A stretch of 64,000 nucleotides of DNA, taken from the NCBI GenBank assembly GCA_965217205.1, contig OZ244254.1, forward strand, positions 1,054,001 to 1,118,000. Reading direction: 5' to 3'. The notes under the pieces were generated by a model. It had not been told where the DNA came from. It did no database searches and worked only from the letters and a program-made list of their open reading frames with translations. The translations under genes and the position numbers were made by a program. This document shows, piece by piece, positions 20,087-28,374 of the stretch. Source of the stretch: Maricaulis sp947259345 (GTDB lineage: Bacteria > Pseudomonadota > Alphaproteobacteria > Caulobacterales > Maricaulaceae). Position 1 is the stretch's first letter, and each line of letters opens with the position of its first letter.

Positions 20087-20967
20087 CCTCCCGTCTGCGT
20101 ATTGCCGTACAAAGCAAGGGCCGTCTGGCAGAAGGAGGCATGGACCTCCTCAAGCGCTGTGGCCTGCGTTTCGCCTATGGGCGTGACAAGCTCCACCAGC
20201 GAGCCGAGAACATGCCGGTCGATCTGATGCTGGTGCGCGATGACGACATCCCCAACTTCGTCGGCAGCGGCGCCTGCGACTATGGCATTGTCGGCGAGAA
20301 TGTGCTGGCCGAGGAGCAGGCTGCGGGCGGACGAGCGCGGGAGCTGGAAGTCGCGCTGCGGCTCGGCTTTGCCGGCTGCACGCTGAAACTGGCGGCGCCT
20401 CAGGACGGCGATATCCGCTCGGTCGAGGATCTGGCCGGCAAGGCGATTGCGACCTCCTATCCGGCTCTCACCGCGAAATATCTGAAGGATCGTGGCATTG
20501 AGGCGGAAATCGTCGAGATGCGCGGTTCGGTGGAAGTGGCACCGCGCCTGCGCATTGCCGATGCGATCTGTGACCTGGTGTCTTCGGGCGCGACTCTGCA
20601 GGCGAATGGTCTCAAAGCCTTTGAGCCCGTGCTCAAGAGTGAAGCCGTGATGATCCGTCGCAAGGCAGACCGCGCTGCGGACACGGATGCCATCGCCAAC
20701 GTCCTGATGCGTCGCGCCGATGGCGTCATTGCCTCCTCGCAGACCAAATACATCATGCTAAACGCGCCGACCGACCGGCTTGATGCCATCCGCGCTCTCT
20801 TGCCAGGCGCCGATGCACCCACCATCGCCAAGGTCGCTGGACGGGAGGATGTCGTCGCGGTCCATGCCGTGTGCCGCGAGCGGGTCTTCTGGGAAACGCT
20901 GGAAGCCCTCGAAAAGGAAGGCGCGCGCGCCATCCTCGTCCTGCCGATCGAAAAAATGCTCGCCTGA
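20083..20967 (+). CDS. hisG: ATP phosphoribosyltransferase, long form
   Basis: A 294-residue enzyme catalysing the first and committed step of histidine synthesis (ATP + PRPP). The N-terminal part has QSKGRLAEG and the DLMLVRDDDIP stretch. The C-terminal about 80 residues form the ACT-like regulatory domain of the long, histidine-inhibited form, so no HisZ partner is needed. It starts with GTG in a GTGA overlap with yerC. The MLNAPTDRLDAI segment is typical of the E. coli-like form. Confidence 0.95.
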   Translation: MTSRLRIAVQSKGRLAEGGMDLLKRCGLRFAYGRDKLHQRAENMPVDLMLVRDDDIPNFVGSGACDYGIVGENVLAEEQAAGGRARELEVALRLGFAGCTLKLAAPQDGDIRSVEDLAGKAIATSYPALTAKYLKDRGIEAEIVEMRGSVEVAPRLRIADAICDLVSSGATLQANGLKAFEPVLKSEAVMIRRKADRAADTDAIANVLMRRADGVIASSQTKYIMLNAPTDRLDAIRALLPGADAPTIAKVAGREDVVAVHAVCRERVFWETLEALEKEGARAILVLPIEKMLA

Positions 20968-20990
20968 GCAGTGCACTCGGGATCAAGACC

Positions 20991-22886
20991 ATGATGGATA
21001 TTCTGAACTGGACAGATGCCTCCGAAGAGGCTCGCGCTGCGGCGCTCGCCCGCCCGATTGGCATCGATACCGCCGACGCCGCGGCGCGTGATATCGTCAA
21101 TGCCATTCGCGACCAGGGCGAGGCGGGCGTGCGCGCCTATGCCCAGCGCCTCGACGGCTATGCACCAGAGAGCTTCCGGGTGTCGCCGGAAGCCATTCGT
21201 GCGGCGCGCGCGGCGATGGATCCGGCTGATGCCGAGGCGATAAAGGCCGCCGCGGGTGCCGTGCGGCGTTTCCACATCCGCCAAGGCTATCGCAATTACT
21301 CGGTCGAAACCTGGCCGGGCGTGACCGCCTCGCGCCGGGCCACGCCGATCGACACCGCTGCGCTCTATGTGCCGGCCGGGTCGGCGCCGCTGGTCTCGAC
21401 CCTGGTCATGCTGGCCGTGCCGGCCCAGCTCGCTGGCGTGCCCCGGATTGTTGTCGTTGCGCCGCCGAGCGGTGAGGGCGGTGTCAATCCGGCGCTTCTG
21501 GCTGCGGCGGACCTGCTCGGTCTGGACGAGGTCTACGCGCTGGGCGGCGCCCAGGCTGTCGCCGCGCTGGCGGGCGGGGTTGCCGGCCTGCCGCGCGCCG
21601 ACAAGATTTTCGGCCCGGGCAATGCCTATGTCGCGGCTGCCAAGGCCTATGTCAGCAGTCTCCCGGGTGGACCGGCGGTCGACCTGCCGGCCGGGCCAAG
21701 TGAGGTCATGGTAATCGCCGATGACCAGGCCGATCCGGACCTGGTCGCCAGTGACCTTCTCAGCCAGGCCGAGCACGACCCCTCGGCCCAGGTCATGCTG
21801 GTCTGTTTCGATGACGCGACCGCGGCGCGTGTCATGGAGTCCGTCGACCGCCTGCTGGCCGGCCTGTCGCGGGCTGATATTGCCCGCAAGGCGCTTTCGG
21901 CCTCCCGGGCGTTGATCTGCAATACCGTCGAGGATGCGATCGAGATCGCCAATCTCTACGCGCCCGAACACCTTATCCTGCAGGCCGAGGCGAGCGAACG
22001 CCTGCTGGCCGGCGTGCGTCATGCCGGCTCGATCTTTGTCGGGGCTTGGACCCCGGAGGCAGCCGGTGACTATGCCGCCGGACCCAATCACACCCTGCCG
22101 ACAGCGGGTGCCGCGAAGGCCTATGGCGGTGTCAGCGTGGAAAGCTTCCAGAAGACCACCACCATCCTGCGCGCCAGCCGCGAAGGCGCTGCGTCCATGG
22201 CGCCGACCGTGGAGCGACTGGCCGCGCTGGAACAGCTTGATGCCCATGCCCTGGCCATGCGCTTGCGGTGCGAGAAGGCTGGCTCGCTCGTCCCGGAGAC
22301 GGGCGATCAACCGCGCGCCGGCACCAAGCGACGCAAGACCAAGGAGACCGATGTCACCGTCACGGTCGATCTCGATCGCGACGGTCCGATCCGGATCTCC
22401 ACCGGGATCGGCTATTTCGACCACATGCTCGACCAGATTGCGCGCCATGGCGGCTTCTCGCTGGACGTCGCGGTGGAAGGCGATCTGGAGATTGATGGTC
22501 ACCACACGATCGAGGATGTGTGCCTGACCTTCGGTGAGGCGCTGCGCGATGCGCTCGGCGACAAGCGTGGTCTAGGTCGGTTCGGCTTTGAGCTGCCCAT
22601 GGATGAAAGCCGTGCCGCGGTCTGGATCGACCTCTCCGGGCGACCTTTTGCGCGCTTTGAAGGCGAGATCCCCGGTGAGAGTGTTGGCGAGTTTCCGGTC
22701 GAGATGACGGCGCATTGTTTCCGCTCGATCGCCGAAAGCCTCGGTGCCGCCATCCATATGAAGGTGGAGGGCGAGAATGCCCACCACATGGTGGAAAGCT
22801 GCTTCAAGGCCTTTGGCCGGGCCCTGCGACAGGCCTTGCGTGTCGAGGGCGATGCCTTGCCATCGACCAAGGGCATGCTGGCATGA
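20991..22886 (+). CDS. hisDB: Fused histidinol dehydrogenase-imidazoleglycerol-phosphate dehydratase
   Basis: One uninterrupted 631-codon frame. Residues 1-427 are HisD. Gln259, His262, Asp360 and His419 (zinc) and Glu326/His327 (catalysis) fall at the same numbers as in E. coli HisD. Residues 428-446 form a polar linker (CEKAGSLVPETGDQPRAGT). Residues 447-631 are HisB dehydratase, with FDHML (His478), GHHTIED (His504/505), AHCFRS (His575) and NAHHMVES (His598/599, Glu602). The HisB phosphatase domain is absent. No Shine-Dalgarno precedes the internal ATG at 22257, so a single fused protein is expected. It would catalyse the sixth step and the last two steps of the pathway. hisC is not between the parts. 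Confidence 0.95.
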   Translation: MMDILNWTDASEEARAAALARPIGIDTADAAARDIVNAIRDQGEAGVRAYAQRLDGYAPESFRVSPEAIRAARAAMDPADAEAIKAAAGAVRRFHIRQGYRNYSVETWPGVTASRRATPIDTAALYVPAGSAPLVSTLVMLAVPAQLAGVPRIVVVAPPSGEGGVNPALLAAADLLGLDEVYALGGAQAVAALAGGVAGLPRADKIFGPGNAYVAAAKAYVSSLPGGPAVDLPAGPSEVMVIADDQADPDLVASDLLSQAEHDPSAQVMLVCFDDATAARVMESVDRLLAGLSRADIARKALSASRALICNTVEDAIEIANLYAPEHLILQAEASERLLAGVRHAGSIFVGAWTPEAAGDYAAGPNHTLPTAGAAKAYGGVSVESFQKTTTILRASREGAASMAPTVERLAALEQLDAHALAMRLRCEKAGSLVPETGDQPRAGTKRRKTKETDVTVTVDLDRDGPIRISTGIGYFDHMLDQIARHGGFSLDVAVEGDLEIDGHHTIEDVCLTFGEALRDALGDKRGLGRFGFELPMDESRAAVWIDLSGRPFARFEGEIPGESVGEFPVEMTAHCFRSIAESLGAAIHMKVEGENAHHMVESCFKAFGRALRQALRVEGDALPSTKGMLA

Positions 22887-23482
22887 TGATCGGTCTGATC
22901 GATACCGGCTGCGCCAATCTCGCCTCGGTCCGCTTTGCCCTGGAACGAGCCGGCTTGGACTACCGTGTGATAGCGACGCCTGCCGAGATGGCAGGCTGCG
23001 ACCGCTTCATCCTGCCCGGCGTGGGGGCGGCTGGCCCGGCCATGGCGCGTCTGCGCGAGGCGGGTTGGGATGCGGCACTGAAGGCGGACCGTCGTCCCCT
23101 GCTGGGGATTTGCCTGGGCATGCAGATGCTGTTCGAGCGCTCGGCCGAGGGCGATGTTGAGTGCCTGGGGCTTCTTCCGGGCACGATCGAGAAACTGCCC
23201 GCTCCGGAAGACGGTGTCTGGCCGCAAATGGGCTGGAATGCCCTGGAGGATCTTGATCCCGACGAGCCTCTGCTGGCGGGTGTCGAGGCCGGGGATCACG
23301 TCTATTTCGTGCATGGTTTCTACGCGCCGGTCGGTCCGGTCACGGCCGCGACCTGCGTCTATGGCCGTCCGGTCTCGGCGCTGGTGCGCCAGGACCATGT
23401 CGCGGGATGCCAGTTTCACCCGGAGCGGTCTGCCGTCGTGGGTGCGCGAATTTTGGCAAATTTTGCAACGAGTTCGGTATGA
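22883..23482 (+). CDS. hisH: Imidazole glycerol phosphate synthase, glutamine amidotransferase subunit
   Basis: A 199-residue class I glutaminase that feeds ammonia to HisF. The nucleophile Cys is in GICLGMQ and the His-Glu pair in FHPER near the C-terminus. The oxyanion region PGVGA is also present. It begins at an ATGA overlap with hisDB and ends at an ATGA overlap with hisA. Length is normal for HisH. Confidence 0.95.
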   Translation: MMIGLIDTGCANLASVRFALERAGLDYRVIATPAEMAGCDRFILPGVGAAGPAMARLREAGWDAALKADRRPLLGICLGMQMLFERSAEGDVECLGLLPGTIEKLPAPEDGVWPQMGWNALEDLDPDEPLLAGVEAGDHVYFVHGFYAPVGPVTAATCVYGRPVSALVRQDHVAGCQFHPERSAVVGARILANFATSSV

Positions 23483-24213
23483 TTCTTTATCCGGCAATTG
23501 ACCTTCTGGACGGGCGTGTCGTGCGTCTGCACAAGGGCGAATTTGACGCCGTCACCGATTATGGCGGGGATCCGCGTGCGGTCGCCGAGCAATTCGGGGA
23601 GGCTGGCGCGACCTGGATTCATGTGGTCGATTTGAGCGGTGCCCGCGACGGGGCCCGCCGGCAGGGCGAGATCATTCGCACGATTTGCGAGACCGGCCTT
23701 CGCGTGCAGACCGGTGGCGGTGTGCGCACATCGGAAGACATTGAAGACCTGCTCGCAGCGGGCGTCGAGCGCGTCATCATCGGTTCATTGGCCGTGACCG
23801 ATCCGGTGCGTGTGCGGGACTGGTTGCAGCGCTATGGCGGCGATCACATCACCCTGGCGCTCGATGTGCGCCGGATTGCAGGCCAGTACCGGCCAGCGCT
23901 CAAGGGCTGGACGGACACAACGGACACCACGCTGGAGGATGTCGTCGCGGCTTATAATGGCAGCGGCCTAGCTCATGCCCTGGTCACGGATATCGGCCGC
24001 GATGGCGATCTCTCCGGCCCGAATATCGCCCTCTATGAACGTTTGGCGCGGGACTATCCCGGCATCGCCTGGCAGGCATCCGGCGGCGTGGCCTCGCTTG
24101 ATGATCTGCGCGCGGCGAAGGCGGCAGGCGCGGCCGGCGCGATTTCCGGCAAGGCGCTCTACGAAGGCCGGTTCACGATTGCGGAGGCCCTGGCATGCTT
24201 GCGCGACGCATAA
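23479..24213 (+). CDS. hisA: ProFAR isomerase
   Basis: A 244-residue TIM barrel that isomerises the 5'-ProFAR aminoaldose to the ketose PRFAR. The N-terminal AIDLLDGRVVRL carries catalytic Asp8. The second Asp lies in VTDIGRDG, and the phosphate-binding loops are QTGGGVR and ASGGV. It overlaps hisH by four bases and hisF by 19 bases. Confidence 0.95.
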   Translation: MILYPAIDLLDGRVVRLHKGEFDAVTDYGGDPRAVAEQFGEAGATWIHVVDLSGARDGARRQGEIIRTICETGLRVQTGGGVRTSEDIEDLLAAGVERVIIGSLAVTDPVRVRDWLQRYGGDHITLALDVRRIAGQYRPALKGWTDTTDTTLEDVVAAYNGSGLAHALVTDIGRDGDLSGPNIALYERLARDYPGIAWQASGGVASLDDLRAAKAAGAAGAISGKALYEGRFTIAEALACLRDA

Positions 24214-24962
24214 TTCCCTGCCTCGACGTGCGTGATGGGCGTGTGGTGAAAGGCGTTCGCTTCCGCGACCACGAGGATGTCGGTGACATTGTCGACCTCG
24301 CCCGGCGCTATGCACAGGAAGGCGCGGATGAGCTGGTCTTTTATGACATCGCCGCCAGCGCCCGGGGCCGGACGGTGGAGCCGGAATGGGTCAGCGCCGT
24401 TGCGCGTGAACTCGATATTCCCTTCTGTGTGGCAGGTGGGATCCGCTCCGTCGATGACGCCCGCGCGCGTCTGTTCGCCGGGGCCGACAAGATTTCCGTC
24501 AACACGCCGGCGCTCGAGGACCCCGTAATCATCAACCGGCTCGCCGCGGAGTTTGGCAGTCAGTGTGTGGTGCTTGGTGTCGACAGCCGGGTGATTGAAG
24601 GCGCCTGGCGGGTCCATCAATATACCGGCGATCCGGACAAGACCGTGGTCGGGCATCGTCGCACGCTGGACTGGATTGTCGAGGCCGTGGATCGCGGGGC
24701 TGGTGAGGTTGTGCTCAATTGCATGGACCAGGATGGCGTTCGCGACGGATATGATATCGAGCAATTGCAGGCGGCGAGGGCGGTGTGTACCACACCTTTG
24801 ATCGCGTCCGGCGGGGCAGGACAAAAAGAGCACTTCAAATCCGTGTTCGAACTTGCCAAGGTCGATGGTGCGCTGGCCGCCAGCGTGTTTCACAAGGGGG
24901 TCATCGAGATCGGGCAGTTGAAGGCCTGGCTTGGTGGTGAGGGAATCAGGGTCAGACCATGA
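24195..24962 (+). CDS. hisF: Imidazole glycerol phosphate synthase, cyclase subunit
   Basis: A 255-residue TIM barrel that closes the imidazole ring with ammonia from HisH. IIPCLDVRDGRVVKG holds catalytic Asp11; NCMDQDG holds the second Asp. The phosphate loops are VAGGIRS and ASGGAG. The start at 24195 lies inside hisA, and the stop overlaps the hisIE ATG. Confidence 0.96.
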   Translation: MLARRIIPCLDVRDGRVVKGVRFRDHEDVGDIVDLARRYAQEGADELVFYDIAASARGRTVEPEWVSAVARELDIPFCVAGGIRSVDDARARLFAGADKISVNTPALEDPVIINRLAAEFGSQCVVLGVDSRVIEGAWRVHQYTGDPDKTVVGHRRTLDWIVEAVDRGAGEVVLNCMDQDGVRDGYDIEQLQAARAVCTTPLIASGGAGQKEHFKSVFELAKVDGALAASVFHKGVIEIGQLKAWLGGEGIRVRP

Positions 24963-25585
24963 TTGATGCGAATTCGCTCGACTGGAAAAAGGGCGACGGC
25001 CTGATTCCGGCGATCATCCAGGACGTGGCGACCCGCCAGGTTCTCATGCTGGGTTACATGAATGCCGAGGCGCTTGCGGCCACGCTCGAGAGCGGCAAGG
25101 TGCATTTCTTCTCGCGCTCGAAACAGAGGCTGTGGAAGAAGGGCGAGACCTCGGGCAACACGTTCAAACTGGTCGATCTGTCAGCCGACTGCGACAGCGA
25201 TACGCTGCTCGTCGAGGTCAAGCCCAAGGGCCCGGCCTGCCATACCGGGACGGTGACCTGTTTCGGCGACGACCCGGGACCGGGTCTCGGTTTTCTTGCT
25301 CATTTGCGGGGCATCATCCGCAAGCGCAAGAAGGACAAGCCGAAGAATTCCTATGTTGGCGGGCTGATGGCGAAGGCGCCCAAGCGCCCGGCCCAGAAGG
25401 TCGGCGAGGAGGGCGTGGAAGTCGCGATGGCGGCAGTCTCGGAAAGCCGCGAGGAACTGGCCGGCGAAGCCGCCGACCTGCTTTTCCACCTCATGGTCCT
25501 GCTCGAGTCACGCGATCTCAGCCTGGAAGACGTGGTCGACATCCTGCGCAAGCGTCACGCCGTCCGGGCTTCCCGGCCGTCCTGA
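24959..25585 (+). CDS. hisIE: Bifunctional PR-AMP cyclohydrolase / PR-ATP pyrophosphatase
   Basis: A 208-residue fusion. HisI is residues 1-118, with SRSKQRLWKKGETSG, zinc ligands in DCDSDT and the Cys of PACHTG. HisE is residues 120-205, with KVGEEGVEVAMAA and EAADLLFHLMVLLE. It carries out steps two and three of the pathway. Most alphaproteobacteria keep hisI and hisE as separate genes; the fused form in last place is the enteric/xanthomonad arrangement. ATGA overlap with hisF. Confidence 0.94.
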   Translation: MIDANSLDWKKGDGLIPAIIQDVATRQVLMLGYMNAEALAATLESGKVHFFSRSKQRLWKKGETSGNTFKLVDLSADCDSDTLLVEVKPKGPACHTGTVTCFGDDPGPGLGFLAHLRGIIRKRKKDKPKNSYVGGLMAKAPKRPAQKVGEEGVEVAMAAVSESREELAGEAADLLFHLMVLLESRDLSLEDVVDILRKRHAVRASRPS

Positions 25586-25593
25586 GGCGTCCG

Positions 25594-26088
25594 TCAGTCG
25601 ATAGGCCGGACGCAGCGGATCGTTGCGGCAATCCGCTCACCGGTTGGTCCGATGGACAGGTAGATGGCGTTGACGCCATCGCCGTCGATCGGATTGCCAC
25701 CATTGTCATACGCGTCGCCGGCGTCGAGTGAGGCGCCGGCTGCGTCCATGGCGGCGTCGAAGCCGTTCCAGTCGCTGATCGGGCAGCTGACAAAACGGTC
25801 CAGCTGTCCGAACACCTGTCGCAATCGCATGATGTTCTGGGCATCTGCGCGCGCATCCATGGTCAGCGTGACCTCACGCTCGCTGCAATAGTCAGCGCTG
25901 AGCGTCACCACAGTGCCGTCCGGATATTCACCGCGCTCGGACCGGCCATCGGGTTCATCGCGAAGAATTTCGACATTGCGAAGGCGGCTGTCGGCAAAGC
26001 CGAACGTATAGCTGGTATGGTCGAGACAGGTCTCGGTCGACAGGGCGGCCGTGGCCGCCAAGGCAAGTGCAGTCATCATGGATGTCAT
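25594..26088 (-). CDS. Hypothetical secreted protein
   Basis: A 164-residue protein with an N-terminal signal peptide (MTSMMTALALAATAALS) and four cysteines that could form two disulfides. No family recognised. It lies between the convergent ends of the his operon and hutC; its stop is 9 bases from the hisIE stop. Confidence 0.6.
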   Translation of the reverse strand: MTSMMTALALAATAALSTETCLDHTSYTFGFADSRLRNVEILRDEPDGRSERGEYPDGTVVTLSADYCSEREVTLTMDARADAQNIMRLRQVFGQLDRFVSCPISDWNGFDAAMDAAGASLDAGDAYDNGGNPIDGDGVNAIYLSIGPTGERIAATIRCVRPID

Positions 26089-26162
26089 AAATCCGGATTG
26101 GCCGGCCCCCGCGAATCGCTGGGCCTGTCAGACATGTGACCGACAGGCGGGGCTCTTGTCAT

Positions 26163-26915
26163 TCACTCTCGGCCATGGCGGCGCGGTCCGAACCGCTCGC
26201 TCATGACATGGCGGTCGCCGGGATGGGTCAGGCGCGCAAGCGTGACCACGTCTTCGCCCTGGAAGGTCCGCCGCTCGAGAACGAGGCAGGCCGCACCTGG
26301 CGCGACGCCCAGCGCGTTCGCCAGGCCGTCACTCGCATTGATGGCCGAGATCGTGTGCTCGGCCTCCGTCCAGGGCGTTTTGCGCAAGAGCCAGCCGCCG
26401 GGCCCCTCCTTGTCGAAATCGGCCTGGGCGGCTTCCGGCAGAAGGGCGAGATTGATCCAGCGCTCCTCATACTCGACGACCGCGTCATCGGCTGTATGCA
26501 GACAGCGCACATGCTGGACACGGGCGCCGTGCAGCAGCCGCATCTGGCGCGCGACATCCTCGTCGGCGGGCACGGTCTCGCTGGCCAGGCAGCGATAGCC
26601 GTAGCGCTGCCCGCGCGCCGGGATGGCGCTCGCCATGTCGACGATTTCCAGCATGGCAGCAGGGGCATCGGGCTGGGCCACAAAACTGCCGGCGCGGCGC
26701 TTGCGGACCACCAGCCCGTCCTCGGTCAGGGCGCGCAGCGCCCGATTGACGGTCATCCGCGCCGTGCCGAAATGATCGCACAGATCCGCCTCTGACGGCA
26801 GGCGATAGCCCGGCGCCCAGTCTCCTGTTCGGATCTGGTCGAGGATGGCCCGGCGGATCTGGTCATAAACCGGCCCGTCATCATCCAGAGTGATCTGATC
26901 GCGCCAATCCGTCAT
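26163..26915 (-). CDS. hutC: HutC, GntR-family repressor of histidine utilisation
   Basis: A 250-residue regulator. Its N-terminal GntR winged helix (residues 10-75) includes LPSEADLCDHFGTARMTVNR. The C-terminal UTRA ligand-binding domain should sense urocanate. Its ATG overlaps the hutF stop (ATGA), so it is autoregulated with hutF. A matching operator lies in the hutF-hutI gap. Confidence 0.93.
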   Translation of the reverse strand: MTDWRDQITLDDDGPVYDQIRRAILDQIRTGDWAPGYRLPSEADLCDHFGTARMTVNRALRALTEDGLVVRKRRAGSFVAQPDAPAAMLEIVDMASAIPARGQRYGYRCLASETVPADEDVARQMRLLHGARVQHVRCLHTADDAVVEYEERWINLALLPEAAQADFDKEGPGGWLLRKTPWTEAEHTISAINASDGLANALGVAPGAACLVLERRTFQGEDVVTLARLTHPGDRHVMSERFGPRRHGRE

Positions 26916-28285
26916 GCGGTCTCGTCTGCCAGAATGGAGTGAAGGGCCGATCGGTAGGCGTTTTCGACTTCCGGGCGGACGAGGGATTGCCCGGCATGGA
27001 CCCGGCACCGGCCCCCGACATGGACGCTGCGAACCTGCCGTGCATCTCCCGCGAAGAGCCAGCTGTCCAGCAGCGTGTCGCCGCTGCGTCCGGCCAGGAC
27101 GGGATGGTCAGTCTCAAGCTCGACCAAGTCGGCCCGCTGCGCCGGGGCCAGACGGCCCGTGGGTTGCGCCAGGGCCTGGGCGCCGCCGCTCAGGCACGCC
27201 TCGAAAAGCGTCCGCCCCGTGCTGGCTCCCGTGCCAGCCAGGACATTGCGCGCGCGGCGGGAGAGTCGCTGGCCATATTCCAGCAGGCGGATCTCCTCGG
27301 CCAGATCGATCCGGATATGGCTGTCCGAGCCAATGCCGATACGTCCCTTGGCGGCGAGATAGTCGACGGCCGGAAACAGGCCATCGCCGAGGCTGGCCTC
27401 TGTGAGCGGGCAAAGCCCGGCCACGGCGCTCGAGGCGGCGAGGGCGATTGTCTCGTCTGTGTCCATATGCGTGGCATGAACGAGGCACCAGCGCTCATCG
27501 ACGGGCTGATGATCCAGGAGATAGCGGACCGGGCGCTGGCCGGTCGCCGCGAGACAGGCTTCGACCTCTCCCGTCTGCTCGGCAATGTGGATATGGACCG
27601 GACCGCCGTCCGCGAGCGGAAGAATGGCCGAGATATCATTCATGGACGCCGCGCGCAGGGAGTGCGGCGCGATCCCGATCCGGGCATGGGACAGCGCTGA
27701 CACATGCTTGCGGGCCGCTTCAACCAGCGCAGCAAAACTGTCCGCATCATTGAGGAAACGGCGCTGGCCGTGGCTCGCGGGCGCGTCATTGAAACCGGCA
27801 TGGCGATAGAAGACGGGCAGGAGTGTGAGGGCTATGCCGGTCCGCCCGGCAGCGGCACAAATCCGCGCCCCCATCTCCCCCGGATCGTCATAGGCTGCAC
27901 CGGTCTGGTCATGATGGAGATAGTGGAACTCGCCAACAGCGGTATAGCCCGCCTCCAGCATTTCGATCTGGACCAGCGCGGCGATCGCCTCAACGGCCTC
28001 GGGCGTCAGGCGGTCGATAAAGCGGTACATGACGTCGCGCCAGGACCAGAAGCTGTCCGCGCCCGGTCCGCGTCGCTCGGACAGGCCGGCCATGGCCCGC
28101 TGGAAGGCGTGGGAATGCAGATTGGCCATGCCAGGAACAACCGTTCCGAGACGGATCGCGTCTGGGCCGGGTGACTGATTGGCCTCAATGGATTTAATCA
28201 ACCCGGTCGGATCAACCTGGATACGGACCTGGTCGGTCCAACCGTCAGGGAGCAGGGCCTGCGCGCAATGAAATTCAGTGGACAC
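26912..28285 (-). CDS. hutF: Formimidoylglutamate deiminase
   Basis: A 457-residue amidohydrolase-fold enzyme converting N-formimino-glutamate to N-formyl-glutamate and ammonia, as in the five-step hut pathway. Metal ligands are seen as NLHSHAF (HxH), HIHIAEQ and GIGSDSH. The start is GTG, supported by GGGAG five bases upstream. It is divergent from hutI and coupled to hutC. The presence of HutF and HutG together, without formiminoglutamase, defines the formylglutamate route. Confidence 0.94.
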   Translation of the reverse strand: MSTEFHCAQALLPDGWTDQVRIQVDPTGLIKSIEANQSPGPDAIRLGTVVPGMANLHSHAFQRAMAGLSERRGPGADSFWSWRDVMYRFIDRLTPEAVEAIAALVQIEMLEAGYTAVGEFHYLHHDQTGAAYDDPGEMGARICAAAGRTGIALTLLPVFYRHAGFNDAPASHGQRRFLNDADSFAALVEAARKHVSALSHARIGIAPHSLRAASMNDISAILPLADGGPVHIHIAEQTGEVEACLAATGQRPVRYLLDHQPVDERWCLVHATHMDTDETIALAASSAVAGLCPLTEASLGDGLFPAVDYLAAKGRIGIGSDSHIRIDLAEEIRLLEYGQRLSRRARNVLAGTGASTGRTLFEACLSGGAQALAQPTGRLAPAQRADLVELETDHPVLAGRSGDTLLDSWLFAGDARQVRSVHVGGRCRVHAGQSLVRPEVENAYRSALHSILADETA

Positions 28286-28324
28286 GGTGTCTCCCGGCTG
28301 GACAGACTCGAAAACGCGTCTTTA

Positions 28325-28336
28325 TTGTATAGACAA
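28325..28336. promoter_or_regulatory. HutC-type operator between hutF and hutI
   Basis: TTGTATAGACAA, flanked by A and T, is one base from the perfect TTGTATATACAA palindrome known for HutC in pseudomonads. It lies between the divergent hutF and hutI starts, so one site could repress both arms. Confidence 0.75.
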
Positions 28337-28374
28337 TTAGCCGCTTGCAAAGACCCTGACCGGAGATCGCCCGC

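Noticed and set aside
20457..22505. 682-codon open frame on the minus strand
   Set aside because: It lies antisense to hisG and hisDB, whose conserved residues are complete. Long antisense frames are expected in GC-rich genes with strong third-position bias.
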